Origin: Janibacter sp. DB-40
GTDB lineage: Bacteria; Actinomycetota; Actinomycetes; Actinomycetales; Dermatophilaceae
Reading direction: 5' to 3'
Length of the DNA stretch: 64,000 bases
Assembly: GCF_029510815.1 (NCBI RefSeq)
Contig: NZ_CP120360.1
Coordinates: forward strand, 2,170,001 to 2,234,000
Within the stretch, counting starts at the first letter, position 1; every line of letters starts with the position of its first letter. Positions 38,644 to 46,654 of the stretch are shown here, piece after piece. The translations under genes were made by a program, and so were the position numbers. Below the pieces are notes generated by a model, which saw only the letters and a program-made list of their open reading frames with translations, searched no databases and had not been told where the DNA came from.

Positions 38644-39813
38644 ATGACCCTGTCAGCCCTCGTCGCCCCGGGGCCCACGCTGACCGGCGAGCAGGTCAGC
38701 CGGTACTCGCGACACCTGCTCATGCCGACCATCGGCGAGCTCGGGCAACGCCGCCTCCTGGCGTCCCGGGTCGCCGTGGTCGGCGCCGGTGGGTTGGGCT
38801 CGCCCTCGATGCTCTACCTCGCCGGCGCGGGCGTCGGCCGCATCACCGTCATCGACGACGACCTCGTCGACGAGACGAACCTGCAGCGCCAGGTCATCCA
38901 TGCCGCCGCGGACGTCGGCCGGCCGAAGGTCGACAGCGCGCTGGAGCGGGTCCGCGGGCTCAACCCCGACATCGAGGTCGTCGGGGTCCGTGACCACCTC
39001 GACTCGTCGAACGCGGCAGGGATCCTCGACGAGCACGACCTCGTGCTCGACGGCAGCGACAACTTCGCCACCCGCTACGCGGTGGCCGACGCCTGCGACG
39101 AGCTCGGGATCCCCCTGGTCTGGGCGGCGGTCTACCGGACCGAGGCGCACCTGACGGTCTTCTGGCCCGGGGCGCCCGAGGGCCTGGCAGCGCCCGGGCT
39201 GCGCGACCTCTTCCCGCAGCCGCCCGCTCCGGGCACGGTCCCCGCCTGTGGTGACGCCGGCGTCGTCGGTCCCCTCGTGGGCCAGGTCGGCTCGATGATG
39301 GCGACCGAGGCCATCAAGCTGATCACCGGTGTCGGCCGACCGTTGCTCGGACGGGTCCTCTTCATCGACGTCCTCGCCGCGAGCCAGCGGGAGATCCCGC
39401 TGGCCGCGCGCACGAGGGACGGGCAGCAGGCGCAGCGACCCCGCCGGGCAGCGACCCGGTCGGTTCCGCCCGAGGAGGGAGCAGCGACTCCGCTTCTCTC
39501 CCCCACGGACCTGGCGAGCCGACTGGATGGGGCGGATGCCCCCTTCGTCCTCGACGTCCGGGACGCCCACGAGCTGGCCGAGGGCGTCGTCGCGGGCGCC
39601 GCGCACATCCCGGTCTCGACGCTGACCTCCGACCCCGCCTCGAGCACCGAGGTGCCCACCGACCGGGACGTCGTGCTCGTGTGCCGCGCCGGGCCCCGGG
39701 CCCACCTGGCGGCCACCGCCCTGCGCGCCCGGGGGTACGAGCGGCTCTTCGTCCTCGAGGGCGGGATGCTCGCCTGGCCGACCCCGGCCCCCCACCGGCA
39801 GGAGACCCGATGA
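38644..39813 (+). CDS. moeZ: MoeB/MoeZ-type adenylyltransferase with rhodanese domain
   Basis: Activates the MoaD C-terminus by adenylation and passes sulphur to it for molybdopterin synthesis. The E1-like domain has GAGGLGSPSMLYLAGAGVG, IDDDLVDETNLQRQ and ACGDAGVVGPLVGQVGSMMA. From about residue 285 a rhodanese domain follows, with VLVCRAGPRAH containing the persulphide cysteine. At about 389 residues it has the MoeZ architecture. The ATG at 38644 is used here; a GTG at 38626 that overlaps the narI stop would add six residues and would couple it directly to nar. Its stop overlaps moeA. Confidence 0.9.
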   Translation: MTLSALVAPGPTLTGEQVSRYSRHLLMPTIGELGQRRLLASRVAVVGAGGLGSPSMLYLAGAGVGRITVIDDDLVDETNLQRQVIHAAADVGRPKVDSALERVRGLNPDIEVVGVRDHLDSSNAAGILDEHDLVLDGSDNFATRYAVADACDELGIPLVWAAVYRTEAHLTVFWPGAPEGLAAPGLRDLFPQPPAPGTVPACGDAGVVGPLVGQVGSMMATEAIKLITGVGRPLLGRVLFIDVLAASQREIPLAARTRDGQQAQRPRRAATRSVPPEEGAATPLLSPTDLASRLDGADAPFVLDVRDAHELAEGVVAGAAHIPVSTLTSDPASSTEVPTDRDVVLVCRAGPRAHLAATALRARGYERLFVLEGGMLAWPTPAPHRQETR

Positions 39814-41036
39814 CAACACGCGCCCTGCTCACGGTCGAGGAGTACCTAGGCGAGCTGCTGACCGACCTCCTCGAAGGGGCCGGACCGATCACCGAGACGG
39901 AGGACCTGCCGCTGGGCCAGGCCCTCGGACGGGTGCTCGCCGAGCCGGTTCGCGCGGTCAGCGACGTGCCGGCCTTCGCCAACTCGGCCATGGACGGCTA
40001 CGCCGTGCGGCAGGCCGACGTGGCCACCGTGCCGGCGTCCCTGCAGGTCGTCGGTGACGTCGCGGCCGGCTCCGCCGACGACCCCGCGCTCGAGCCCGGT
40101 CAGTGCGTGCGCATCATGACCGGGGCTCCCGTGCCGGCTGCCGCCGACACCATCGTCCCCGTCGAGCTCACCGACGGCGGGACGGACGTCGTCACCATCA
40201 CCGAAGCCCCGGAGGCGGGGCGGCACGTGCGCGGGGCCGGTGAGGACGTCAGCGCCGGTGACGTCATCGCCGACGCCGGGACGACGGTCACCGGTCGCGT
40301 GCTGGGCAGCATCGCGGCGGCGGGGACCGGGACGGTCACCGTGCGCCGCCGGCCCGTCGTCGCCGTCGCGGCCACCGGTGACGAGCTGGTCTCCCCCGGT
40401 GGGAGGCTCGGGCGCGGGCAGATCTTCGAGTCCAACGGCACCCACCTCGCCGCCACCCTCACCGAGCTCGGCGCCACCGTCAGCCATGCGGTCGTGCTCG
40501 CCGACGACGCCGCCGACTTCGCGGCGGGCCTCGACACGATCGCCTCCGGCGCCGATCTCGTCCTGCTCACCGGCGGGGTGAGCGTCGGCGCCTTCGACGT
40601 CTCCCGGATCGTCCTCGAACGCTCCGGCCGGGGCGTCTTCCGGCACGTGCGCATGCAGCCGGGCAAGCCCCAGGGGTGGGCCCGATGGAACGGCGTGCCC
40701 GTGCTCGCCTTCCCCGGCAACCCCGTGAGCACCGCGATCTCCTTCGAGGTCTTCGGCCGTCCCGTCATCGACCACCTGCTGGGTCGCGAGCAGCCGGACG
40801 GGCCGACCACCGCGGTCGCCGCCACGGGATGGCGCTCCCCCGCGGGACGCCGCCAGTTCGTACCCGTGGCACTGACGAGCGACGAGAGCGGACGTCTGCT
40901 CGCGGCGCCCACCCACCGCCGCGGGTCGGCATCGCACATGGTCACCTCACTCGCCGGCGCCCACGCCGTGGCGATCGTCCCCGAGGACACCGACGAGGTC
41001 ACCGGCGGCGACCTCGTGCAGATCAGGAGTCTGTAG
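39810..41036 (+). CDS. moeA: Molybdopterin molybdenumtransferase
   Basis: Inserts molybdate into adenylated molybdopterin, 408 residues. Recognised features are FANSAMDGYAVR near residue 54, GQCVRIMTGAPVP near 96, the MoCF-biosynthesis domain with VAATGDELVSPG and LVLLTGGVSVGAFD, and MQPGKPQGWARWNGVPVLAFPGNPVS. The C-terminal beta domain reads ATGWRSPAGRRQFVPV. The ATG overlaps the moeZ stop, and moaC begins on the very next base after the TAG, so the order moeZ-moeA-moaC is tightly coupled. Confidence 0.96.
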   Translation: MTTRALLTVEEYLGELLTDLLEGAGPITETEDLPLGQALGRVLAEPVRAVSDVPAFANSAMDGYAVRQADVATVPASLQVVGDVAAGSADDPALEPGQCVRIMTGAPVPAAADTIVPVELTDGGTDVVTITEAPEAGRHVRGAGEDVSAGDVIADAGTTVTGRVLGSIAAAGTGTVTVRRRPVVAVAATGDELVSPGGRLGRGQIFESNGTHLAATLTELGATVSHAVVLADDAADFAAGLDTIASGADLVLLTGGVSVGAFDVSRIVLERSGRGVFRHVRMQPGKPQGWARWNGVPVLAFPGNPVSTAISFEVFGRPVIDHLLGREQPDGPTTAVAATGWRSPAGRRQFVPVALTSDESGRLLAAPTHRRGSASHMVTSLAGAHAVAIVPEDTDEVTGGDLVQIRSL

Positions 41037-41516
41037 ATGGACCACCCGTTGACCCACCTCGACCACCGGGGCAATGCCCGCATGGTCGACGTCACCGACA
41101 AGGTGCCCACCGTGCGCGCCGCCACCGCCGCCGGGCACGTGGCCACCTCCCCCGAGACCGTTGCCCTGCTCCGTGACGGCACCGTGCCGAAGGGGGACGT
41201 GCTGGCGGTCGCGCGCATCGCCGGCATCCAGGCCGCGAAGAAGACCCCCGAGCTGCTCCCGCTCGCGCACGTCATCGGGGTGCACGGCGCCGTCGTCGAC
41301 CTCGAGATCACCGACGAGGGGGTCGACATCACCGCCACGGTGCGCACCGCCGACCGGACCGGGGTGGAGATGGAGGCGCTCACCAGCGTCACCGTCGCCG
41401 CCCTCTCCGTCATCGACATGGTCAAGGGCCGCGACCGCAGCGCCCACATCACCGACGTCCGCCTCCTCGAGAAGACCGGCGGCCGCAGCGGCACCTGGCG
41501 ACGGGAGGACACATGA
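41037..41516 (+). CDS. moaC: Cyclic pyranopterin monophosphate synthase
   Basis: Completes conversion of the MoaA product to cyclic pyranopterin monophosphate, 159 residues. ARMVDVTDK near the start, KKTPELLPLAHVIGVHG and GVEMEALTSVTVAALSVIDMVK are the conserved active-site segments, including the Lys and His residues of MoaC. It starts directly after the moeA stop and overlaps mobA by four bases. MoaA, its partner, is encoded on the opposite strand 1.1 kb downstream. Confidence 0.97.
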   Translation: MDHPLTHLDHRGNARMVDVTDKVPTVRAATAAGHVATSPETVALLRDGTVPKGDVLAVARIAGIQAAKKTPELLPLAHVIGVHGAVVDLEITDEGVDITATVRTADRTGVEMEALTSVTVAALSVIDMVKGRDRSAHITDVRLLEKTGGRSGTWRREDT

Positions 41517-42125
41517 TCCCCTTCGATGCGATCGTGCTCGCCGGCGGCGCCGCACGACGTCTCGGTGGCGTGAGCAAGCCCGATGTCGAGCTGGGTGGTC
41601 GCCGCCTCGTCGACGGGGTTCTCGTCGCCGTCGCGGACGCCCGCGAGATCGTCGTGGTCGGGGACGTCGAGGTCCCCGAGGGGTGCACCGCACGGTGGAG
41701 GACCCCCGCGGGGCGGCCCGGTCGCCGGTGTCGCCGCGGGCCTGGACGCCCTCGCCACGACCGGACCGACCGCCGAGTGGACCGTGCTGCTCGCCTGCGA
41801 CCTCGCCGACCCGCTGCCTGCCCTCGGCCGGCTCGTCGCCGCGTGGGCCCACGCCCTGCACACGGATGCCGTCGACACCGACGAGCACGACGGCTGGTGC
41901 CTCGCCGACGCCTCGGGACACCCGCAGTGGCTCTTCGGCATCCACCGCACGGCCTCCCTGCGGCGGGCGCTGGACCGCTTCGAGAGCCCGCGCGACCGGT
42001 CGATGCACAGCCTGCTCGCCGAGTCGACGCTCGTGACGGTCCCCGCCGGCGACGACGACGTGGCCGACATCGACACCTGGACGGACCACGCCCGCTGGGT
42101 GGAGACCCTGGAGGGACGAGGATGA
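41513..42125 (+). pseudogene. mobA: MobA-like molybdenum cofactor nucleotidyltransferase, frameshifted twice as sequenced
   Basis: Transfers GMP to molybdopterin to form the bis-MGD cofactor needed by NarG. The N-terminus FDAIVLAGGAARRLGGVSKPD carries the nucleotide-binding LAGGxxRRxGxxK motif. The frame breaks at the GGGG run 41680-41683 (PEG continues as VHRTVEDPRG) and again at GGGG 41710-41713 (continuing as GGPVAGVAAGLDALA). The rest (WTVLLACDLADPLPALGRL, WLFGIHRTASLRRAL) reaches the stop at 42125. Adding one G at each site restores about 204 residues, normal for MobA. Loss would leave NarG without a usable cofactor, so sequencing error is the likelier reading. Confidence 0.85.
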
Positions 42126-42403
42126 CCGACCTGAGCGCCGAGGAGGCCCGCTGGGCCGACTGGATCGAGGACGCCTGCGCGGCGGTGGGCATCGAGCCCG
42201 AGTCCGTCGACATCCGGGGGGTGCACGTCCTCACCCGGCAGATCGCACACGGCTTCGAGCGGCCGATGGCTCCCGTGGGTGCGTACATCCTCGGGGTGGC
42301 CGTCGGACACCTCGAGGCCCAGGGTCGCCCCGTGGACATCGAGTCGATGCGTCGGGCCATCGCCGCGACGATCAAGGATCAACCAGACAAGGACGGTGCG
42401 TGA
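42122..42403 (+). CDS. DUF6457 small protein in the molybdenum cofactor operon
   Basis: A 93-residue protein from the ATG at 42122, which overlaps the mobA stop by four bases. Sequence features include EEARWADWIEDACAAVGI and TRQIAHGFERPMAPVGAYILG, matching the small helical DUF6457 family that sits beside mobA or moaA genes in Actinobacteria. It has no cysteines, signal peptide or catalytic motif. Its stop overlaps the moaD start. Position suggests a helper in MGD formation or cofactor handling, but no function is established. Confidence 0.8.
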   Translation: MTDLSAEEARWADWIEDACAAVGIEPESVDIRGVHVLTRQIAHGFERPMAPVGAYILGVAVGHLEAQGRPVDIESMRRAIAATIKDQPDKDGA

Positions 42404-42642
42404 TGGCACGAGTTCGTTACTTCGCCGGGGCGGCCGAGGCCGCCGGGACCGACGAGGAGCAGGTCGATGGTTCGACCATCGGCGAGGTCTTCGCCGCGGT
42501 GCAGCGCGCCCACGGCGAGCGTCTCGCCGAGGTGCTGCCACGCTGCTCGGTCCTGCACGAGGGCCGCTACGTCGACGACGACTCCGTCCCCGTGCGGCCG
42601 GACGACGCGATCGACGTGCTGCCCCCCTTCGCCGGAGGCTGA
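42403..42642 (+). CDS. moaD: Molybdopterin synthase sulphur carrier subunit
   Basis: A 79-residue ubiquitin-like protein ending in PPFAGG, whose terminal Gly-Gly is thiocarboxylated by MoeZ and feeds sulphur to MoaE. VRYFAGAAEAAGTDEE is the typical first strand. The ATG at 42403 overlaps the preceding stop codon; a GTG at 42400 would add one residue. It is the last gene of the long plus-strand nar-moe-moa unit, followed by a perfect palindrome. Its partner moaE is on the opposite strand. Confidence 0.94.
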   Translation: MARVRYFAGAAEAAGTDEEQVDGSTIGEVFAAVQRAHGERLAEVLPRCSVLHEGRYVDDDSVPVRPDDAIDVLPPFAGG

Positions 42643-42654
42643 GACACAGCGCCG

Positions 42655-42674
42655 GGGGGCTGAGCTCAGCCCCC
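42655..42674. terminator. Perfect palindrome ending the two converging molybdenum operons
   Basis: GGGGGCTGAGCTCAGCCCCC is an exact 20-base palindrome 12 bases past the moaD stop. It contains the moaA stop codon (42666-42668), so the minus-strand gene ends inside the hairpin. It can act as a bidirectional terminator. Confidence 0.75.
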
Positions 42675-43664
42675 GATCGCGCTCATCGGCCGCGGCGGCT
42701 GGAGGAACCCGGGCTCGTTGATCCCGTGCCCGGGCTTCTTGCCCGCCAGGCAGGAGTGGATCAGGTCCACGATCTCCCCCGGGTCGCCGCTCTCCCGCAG
42801 TGGAGTGCGCAGGTCCGTCTCACCCTGCGCGAAGAGGCACGAGCGCAACTGGCCGTCCGCGGTCAGCCGCAGCCGGTCGCAGGCCCCGCAGAAGGGCATC
42901 GTCACCGACGCGATGACCCCGACCTTGGCAGGTCCGCCGTCGACGTGGAAGAGCTCGGCGGGGGCGGCGCCGCGGCCGGCCACCTCCGTGAGGGTGAACT
43001 CGGTGCGCAGCTTCTCGAGGATCTGCGCGCCGGTGATCATCCTCGTGCGCTGCCACTCGTGCCCGCCGTCGAGCGGCATCTGCTCGATGAAGCGCAGCTC
43101 GAAACCGCGCCGAAGCGCCCAGCGCAGCAGCTCCACCGGCTCGTCGTCATTGAAGTCCGGCATCAGGACGGTGTTGATCTTCACCGGGTGGAAACCGGCC
43201 TCGTCCGCGGCGTCGATGCCGGCCATCGTGTCCTCGAACCGGTCCCGCCGGCTCAACTGCTTGAACCGGTCGGCATCCAGCGTGTCCAAGCTGATGTTGA
43301 CGCGCGACAAACCCGCCTGGCGCAGCGGCTCGGCCAACGTCGGCAGGCGGAGGGCATTGGTCGTCATCGACACCTCGACCGGACCGGCGCCACCCTCCAT
43401 CGCGGAGATGCCGGCGACGATGTCGACCACGTCGGGACGCAGCAGCGGTTCACCCCCGGTCAGGCGCACCTCCTCGACCCCTGCGTCGACGGCAATTCCG
43501 ACGATCCGCAACAGCTCCTCGGTGGTCAGCAGCTCCTGCTTGGGGAGCAACGGCACGCCTTCCGCGGGCATGCAGTACGTGCAGCGCAGGTTGCACTTGT
43601 CCGTCAGCGAGATCCGCAGATCGCGGTGCAGGCGGCCGTGGGTGTCCATCAGTGGGCGGGTCAT
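42666..43664 (-). CDS. moaA: GTP 3',8-cyclase
   Basis: Radical SAM enzyme that starts molybdopterin synthesis from GTP, 332 residues from the ATG at 43664, which shares one base with the moaE stop. The SAM cluster is Cys24, Cys28 and Cys31 (TDKCNLRCTYC) and the C-terminal GTP-binding cluster is in FCGACDRLRLT and LRSC. RLTGGEPLLR is the SAM-binding segment. The protein ends in SAIGG, the C-terminal Gly-Gly that MoaA needs for activity. It forms a mog-moaE-moaA operon facing the plus-strand moa genes. Confidence 0.97.
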   Translation of the reverse strand: MTRPLMDTHGRLHRDLRISLTDKCNLRCTYCMPAEGVPLLPKQELLTTEELLRIVGIAVDAGVEEVRLTGGEPLLRPDVVDIVAGISAMEGGAGPVEVSMTTNALRLPTLAEPLRQAGLSRVNISLDTLDADRFKQLSRRDRFEDTMAGIDAADEAGFHPVKINTVLMPDFNDDEPVELLRWALRRGFELRFIEQMPLDGGHEWQRTRMITGAQILEKLRTEFTLTEVAGRGAAPAELFHVDGGPAKVGVIASVTMPFCGACDRLRLTADGQLRSCLFAQGETDLRTPLRESGDPGEIVDLIHSCLAGKKPGHGINEPGFLQPPRPMSAIGG

Positions 43665-44098
43665 CAGCAATTCATTCCTGACCATACGTGGGAGCCGTCG
43701 ACCTCGAACTGCTGCTTCCATACCGGCAGCTCGTGCTTGATCGCCTCGACGACGGCGCGGCAGAGCGTGAAGGCGAGGTCCCGGTGGGCACTGCCGACCA
43801 CGACGACGAGCGCGAGGTCGCCGACGTCGAGGTCACCGATCCGGTGGGTGGCGGACACGTCCGTCTGGTCATCGGGGTCGTGCTGCGCGGCGGTCCGGGC
43901 GACGACCTCCTCGATGAACCGTTGCGCGTCCGGGTGGCAGGTGTAGCGCAGGGCGACGACCTGCCCCGCGGCCTCGGGGTCGTGGTCACGGACCTGCCCG
44001 ACGAAGCTGGCGACAGCGCCGTGAGCGGGCTGGTCGACGCTCGCGAGCACGGCGGCCAGGTCGATCGCCTCGGTGGAGATCCAGGCGGTACGGGTCAT
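43664..44098 (-). CDS. moaE: Molybdopterin synthase catalytic subunit
   Basis: A 144-residue protein that adds two sulphurs to cyclic pyranopterin monophosphate with MoaD. HGAVASFVGQVRDHD opens the family domain, THRIGDLDVGDLALVVVVGSAHR is conserved, and IKHELPVWKQQ contains the active-site lysines. Start and stop codons each share one base with neighbouring genes (mog upstream, moaA downstream), so translation is coupled through the operon. Confidence 0.96.
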   Translation of the reverse strand: MTRTAWISTEAIDLAAVLASVDQPAHGAVASFVGQVRDHDPEAAGQVVALRYTCHPDAQRFIEEVVARTAAQHDPDDQTDVSATHRIGDLDVGDLALVVVVGSAHRDLAFTLCRAVVEAIKHELPVWKQQFEVDGSHVWSGMNC

Positions 44099-44604
44099 CA
44101 GTGGTCGCCTCCGGACAACTGGTCGAGGATGTGGCCCACGAGGGGCAGGAGGACGTCCAGCCCCTCGCTGACCCCCTTCGGGCTCCCGGGAAGGTTGACG
44201 ACCAGGGCCCCGGGGCGGTCGGGTCCCGCGTCGACGACCCCCACGAGACCGCGCGAGAGTACGGCGAAGGGGGTCTTGCGCGCCCCCTCGGCCCGCAGCA
44301 GCTCGGCGACGCCGGGGAGCTCGCGGTCGAGGACCGGCGCGGTGCCCTCCGGCGTGCGGTCGTGGGGCCCCACGCCGGTACCGCCCGAGGTGATCACGAG
44401 GCGCGCGCCGGTGGCCAGCGCGGCGCGCAGGACCTGCTCGACCTCATCGGCCCCGTCGGGGACGAGGCTGGAGCTCGTGTCGTAACCGGCGGCCTGCAGG
44501 CGCTCGACGGCAGGCGGCCCGGAGAGATCCTCCCGCACGCCGGCGGCGGCGCGGTCGGATACGGAGATGACATGTGCCGGCACGGCCACCGGGACTCCCT
44601 CCAT
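44098..44604 (-). CDS. mog: Molybdenum cofactor biosynthesis protein, MogA/MoaB family
   Basis: Adenylates molybdopterin before MoeA inserts molybdenum, 168 residues. VISVSDRAAAGVREDLSGP, LVITSGGTGVGPHDRTPEG and LVVNLPGSPKGVSEGLD are the conserved MPT-binding motifs. A GGAGG site nine bases upstream supports the ATG at 44604. It is the first gene of the mog-moaE-moaA operon. MogA and MoaB cannot be separated confidently by sequence here. Confidence 0.93.
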   Translation of the reverse strand: MEGVPVAVPAHVISVSDRAAAGVREDLSGPPAVERLQAAGYDTSSSLVPDGADEVEQVLRAALATGARLVITSGGTGVGPHDRTPEGTAPVLDRELPGVAELLRAEGARKTPFAVLSRGLVGVVDAGPDRPGALVVNLPGSPKGVSEGLDVLLPLVGHILDQLSGGDH

Positions 44605-44690
44605 TCGACGTTCCCTCCAGTGTCTCAGGTCTCATCAACCCCCCTACCCGGGGCTCGCCCAATCATCGCTGCCACACCGAGGAAAGACGA

Positions 44691-44729
44691 GTGCTGCCGG
44701 CTGCACCCCTTGGGTTCAGCCGGCAGCAC
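44691..44729 (-). terminator. Terminator after the acyl-CoA dehydrogenase gene
   Basis: GTGCTGCCGGCT (44691-44702) pairs with AGCCGGCAGCAC (44718-44729), a perfect 12-base-pair stem with a 15-base loop, starting 15 bases past the dehydrogenase stop. Confidence 0.7.
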
Positions 44730-44744
44730 GTCGTGGAATGGTGC

Positions 44745-45905
44745 TCAGAGACCCAGGTCGCGGCCGATGAGCTCCTTCATGATCTCGTTGGTGCCGGCCC
44801 AGATCTTGTGGACGCGCGCGTCCTTCCAGGCGCGGGCGACGCGGTACTCGTTCATGAAGCCGTAGCCACCGTGCAGCTGGACGCACTCGTCGAGGACGTC
44901 GCACTGGATCTCGCCGGCCCACCACTTCGCCTTGGCCGCGTCGACGGCGGTGAGCCTGCCCTCGACGTGGGCCATGACGCAGTCGTCGATGTAGGCCTCG
45001 GAGACCTCGACCTTGGTGACGAGCTCGGCGATCTTGAACTTGTTGTGCTGGAAGGTGCCGATCGGCTGGCCGAAGGCCTTGCGCTCCTTGGTGTACTGGA
45101 TCGTCTCCTCGAGGATCTGGCGCGCGTTGGCGATGTTGCCGACGGCATTGCCCAGACGCTCCTGGGGCAGCTTCTGCATCATCGAGATGAAGCCCATCCC
45201 CTCGGGTCCGAGGAGGCGGTCGTCGGACACGCGGACGTTGTCGAAGAACAGCTCCGAGGTGTCCGACTCGGGCTGGCCGACCTTGTCCAGGGGCTTGCCC
45301 TTGGTGAAGCCCTCGTCCTCCTTCTCCAGGACGAACAAGGAGATGCCCTTGGCGCCCTTGGCCGGGTCGGTCCGGACCGCCACGACCGCGAGGTCACACT
45401 GGTAGCCGTTGGTGATGAAGGTCTTGGAGCCGTTGATGATCCAGTCCCCGGAACCGTCGTCGGCCCTGACCGCGGTGCTCTTCAGGGCGGCGAGGTCGGA
45501 ACCGCCGGAGGGCTCCGTCATGCCGATCGAGAGGATCTTCTCCCCGGTCGCCACGCCCGGCAGCCAGCGCTGCTTCTGCTCCTCGGTGCCCAGCGCGACG
45601 ATGTAGGGGGCGGTGATGTCGGAGTGGATGCCGAAGCAGGACGAGGTCGCGGCGTTGAACTTCGCCAGCTCCTCGCCGAGGACCGCGTTGAAGCGGTAGT
45701 CGTCGATGCCGACGCCGCCGAACTCCTCGGGGATGGTCAGGCCGAAGAAGCCCTGCTTGCCGGCCTCGAGCCAGACCTCACGCGGGATCGTGTGCTCGGC
45801 GATCATCGACTCGGCGCGGGGCACGAGCGTGCGCTCGACGAACTCCCGGACGGAGGAACGGAAGGACTCGTGGTCCTCCTCGTAGATGTTGCGGGGCATT
45901 GCCAC
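44745..45905 (-). CDS. Acyl-CoA dehydrogenase
   Basis: A 386-residue FAD-dependent dehydrogenase of beta-oxidation or branched-chain catabolism. MTEPSGGSDLAAL and the QLHGGYGFMNEYRVARAWKDAR region are family signatures. The usual catalytic Glu in the IYEGT motif is replaced: the sequence is IWAGT with Ala370. Glu249 in LPQERLGNA lies where isovaleryl-CoA and long-chain dehydrogenases keep their base, so the enzyme probably belongs to that type. It is divergent from a TetR gene with a palindromic operator between them, which implies control by an acyl-CoA ligand. Confidence 0.92.
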   Translation of the reverse strand: MAMPRNIYEEDHESFRSSVREFVERTLVPRAESMIAEHTIPREVWLEAGKQGFFGLTIPEEFGGVGIDDYRFNAVLGEELAKFNAATSSCFGIHSDITAPYIVALGTEEQKQRWLPGVATGEKILSIGMTEPSGGSDLAALKSTAVRADDGSGDWIINGSKTFITNGYQCDLAVVAVRTDPAKGAKGISLFVLEKEDEGFTKGKPLDKVGQPESDTSELFFDNVRVSDDRLLGPEGMGFISMMQKLPQERLGNAVGNIANARQILEETIQYTKERKAFGQPIGTFQHNKFKIAELVTKVEVSEAYIDDCVMAHVEGRLTAVDAAKAKWWAGEIQCDVLDECVQLHGGYGFMNEYRVARAWKDARVHKIWAGTNEIMKELIGRDLGL

Positions 45906-45969
45906 ACCTCTCTGGCACGTGACGTGCCGACATGCTGCCTCGAGGGACGTACCCGCTCGAGAAAACTTT

Positions 45970-45989
45970 GACTAAGCGCTTGCTTAGTC
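45970..45989. promoter_or_regulatory. TetR-type palindromic operator
   Basis: GACTAAGCGCTTGCTTAGTC has perfect eight-base arms (GACTAAGC/GCTTAGTC) around GCTT. It lies in the 99-base divergent region, 64 bases from the dehydrogenase start and 15 bases from the TetR start. Such CTAAGC-type palindromes are typical for TetR regulators of fatty-acid genes. Confidence 0.75.
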
Positions 45990-46004
45990 TCGCCGGGTGA
46001 GGGC

Positions 46005-46619
46005 ATGCTGTCAACCGTGACGGCACCGACACCCAACCTGCCCGCGCACGACAACCCCACGGTCGTGCGCCTCTTCGAGGCGGCCGCCGACGCCTTCGCG
46101 GACAAGGGCTTCCACGCGACGACGACCCGCGACATCGCCTCGCGCGCCGGGCTATCCCCCGCCGGTGTCTACGTCCACTTCGCGAGCAAGGAGGACCTGC
46201 TCTTCCAGCTCAGCCGCGTCGGCCACGAGGAGGCGCGGGACGCGCTCGCCGCGGCCGCCGCCGAGGCCGACTCCCCCACCGCGGCCCTCGAGGAGGTCAT
46301 CTCGGCCTTCGCCCGCTGGCACGCCCAGCAGTACCAGGTCGCCCGCATCGTGCAGTACGAGTTCCGCCACCTCGCACCCGAGCACCAGCGCGAGGTCCTC
46401 ACCCTGCGCCGGGAGATCGACGGTGTAGTCGAACGGATCATCACCGACGGGGTCTCCTCCGGTGAGTTCTCCGTCGAGGACACGCGGGTCACCGCGCTGG
46501 CGGCGATGTCGCTCGTCGTCGACGTCGCGCGCTGGTACCACCCCGGCGTCAGACGCACCCCCGAGGACATCGGCGCCGAGTACGGCCGACTGGTGCTGCG
46601 ACTGGTGGGGGCGGCATGA
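46005..46619 (+). CDS. TetR/AcrR-family transcriptional regulator
   Basis: A 204-residue repressor from the ATG at 46005; a GTG at 46017 (MTAPTPN) is an alternative. The helix-turn-helix covers about residues 39-59 (TTTRDIASRAGLSPAGVYVHF), followed by FASKEDLLFQL, the standard TetR DNA-binding domain. The C-terminal ligand-binding domain (ISAFARWHAQQYQVARIVQYEF) resembles those of fatty-acid or cholesterol regulators such as KstR-type proteins. The adjoining operator and the divergent dehydrogenase suggest autorepression and control of that gene. Confidence 0.88.
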   Translation: MLSTVTAPTPNLPAHDNPTVVRLFEAAADAFADKGFHATTTRDIASRAGLSPAGVYVHFASKEDLLFQLSRVGHEEARDALAAAAAEADSPTAALEEVISAFARWHAQQYQVARIVQYEFRHLAPEHQREVLTLRREIDGVVERIITDGVSSGEFSVEDTRVTALAAMSLVVDVARWYHPGVRRTPEDIGAEYGRLVLRLVGAA

Positions 46620-46654
46620 ACCTGCCTCGCTGACGCAGATCCACCGCCGAGGCC

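Noticed and set aside
30928..44604. Nar/Moco block as a recently transferred island
   Set aside because: No integrase, tRNA junction, direct repeats or shift in GC that I can see; it may be ancestral and lost in other lineages.
44605..44745. A Moco riboswitch upstream of mog
   Set aside because: The 140-base gap holds only the dehydrogenase terminator hairpin and no recognisable aptamer structure.
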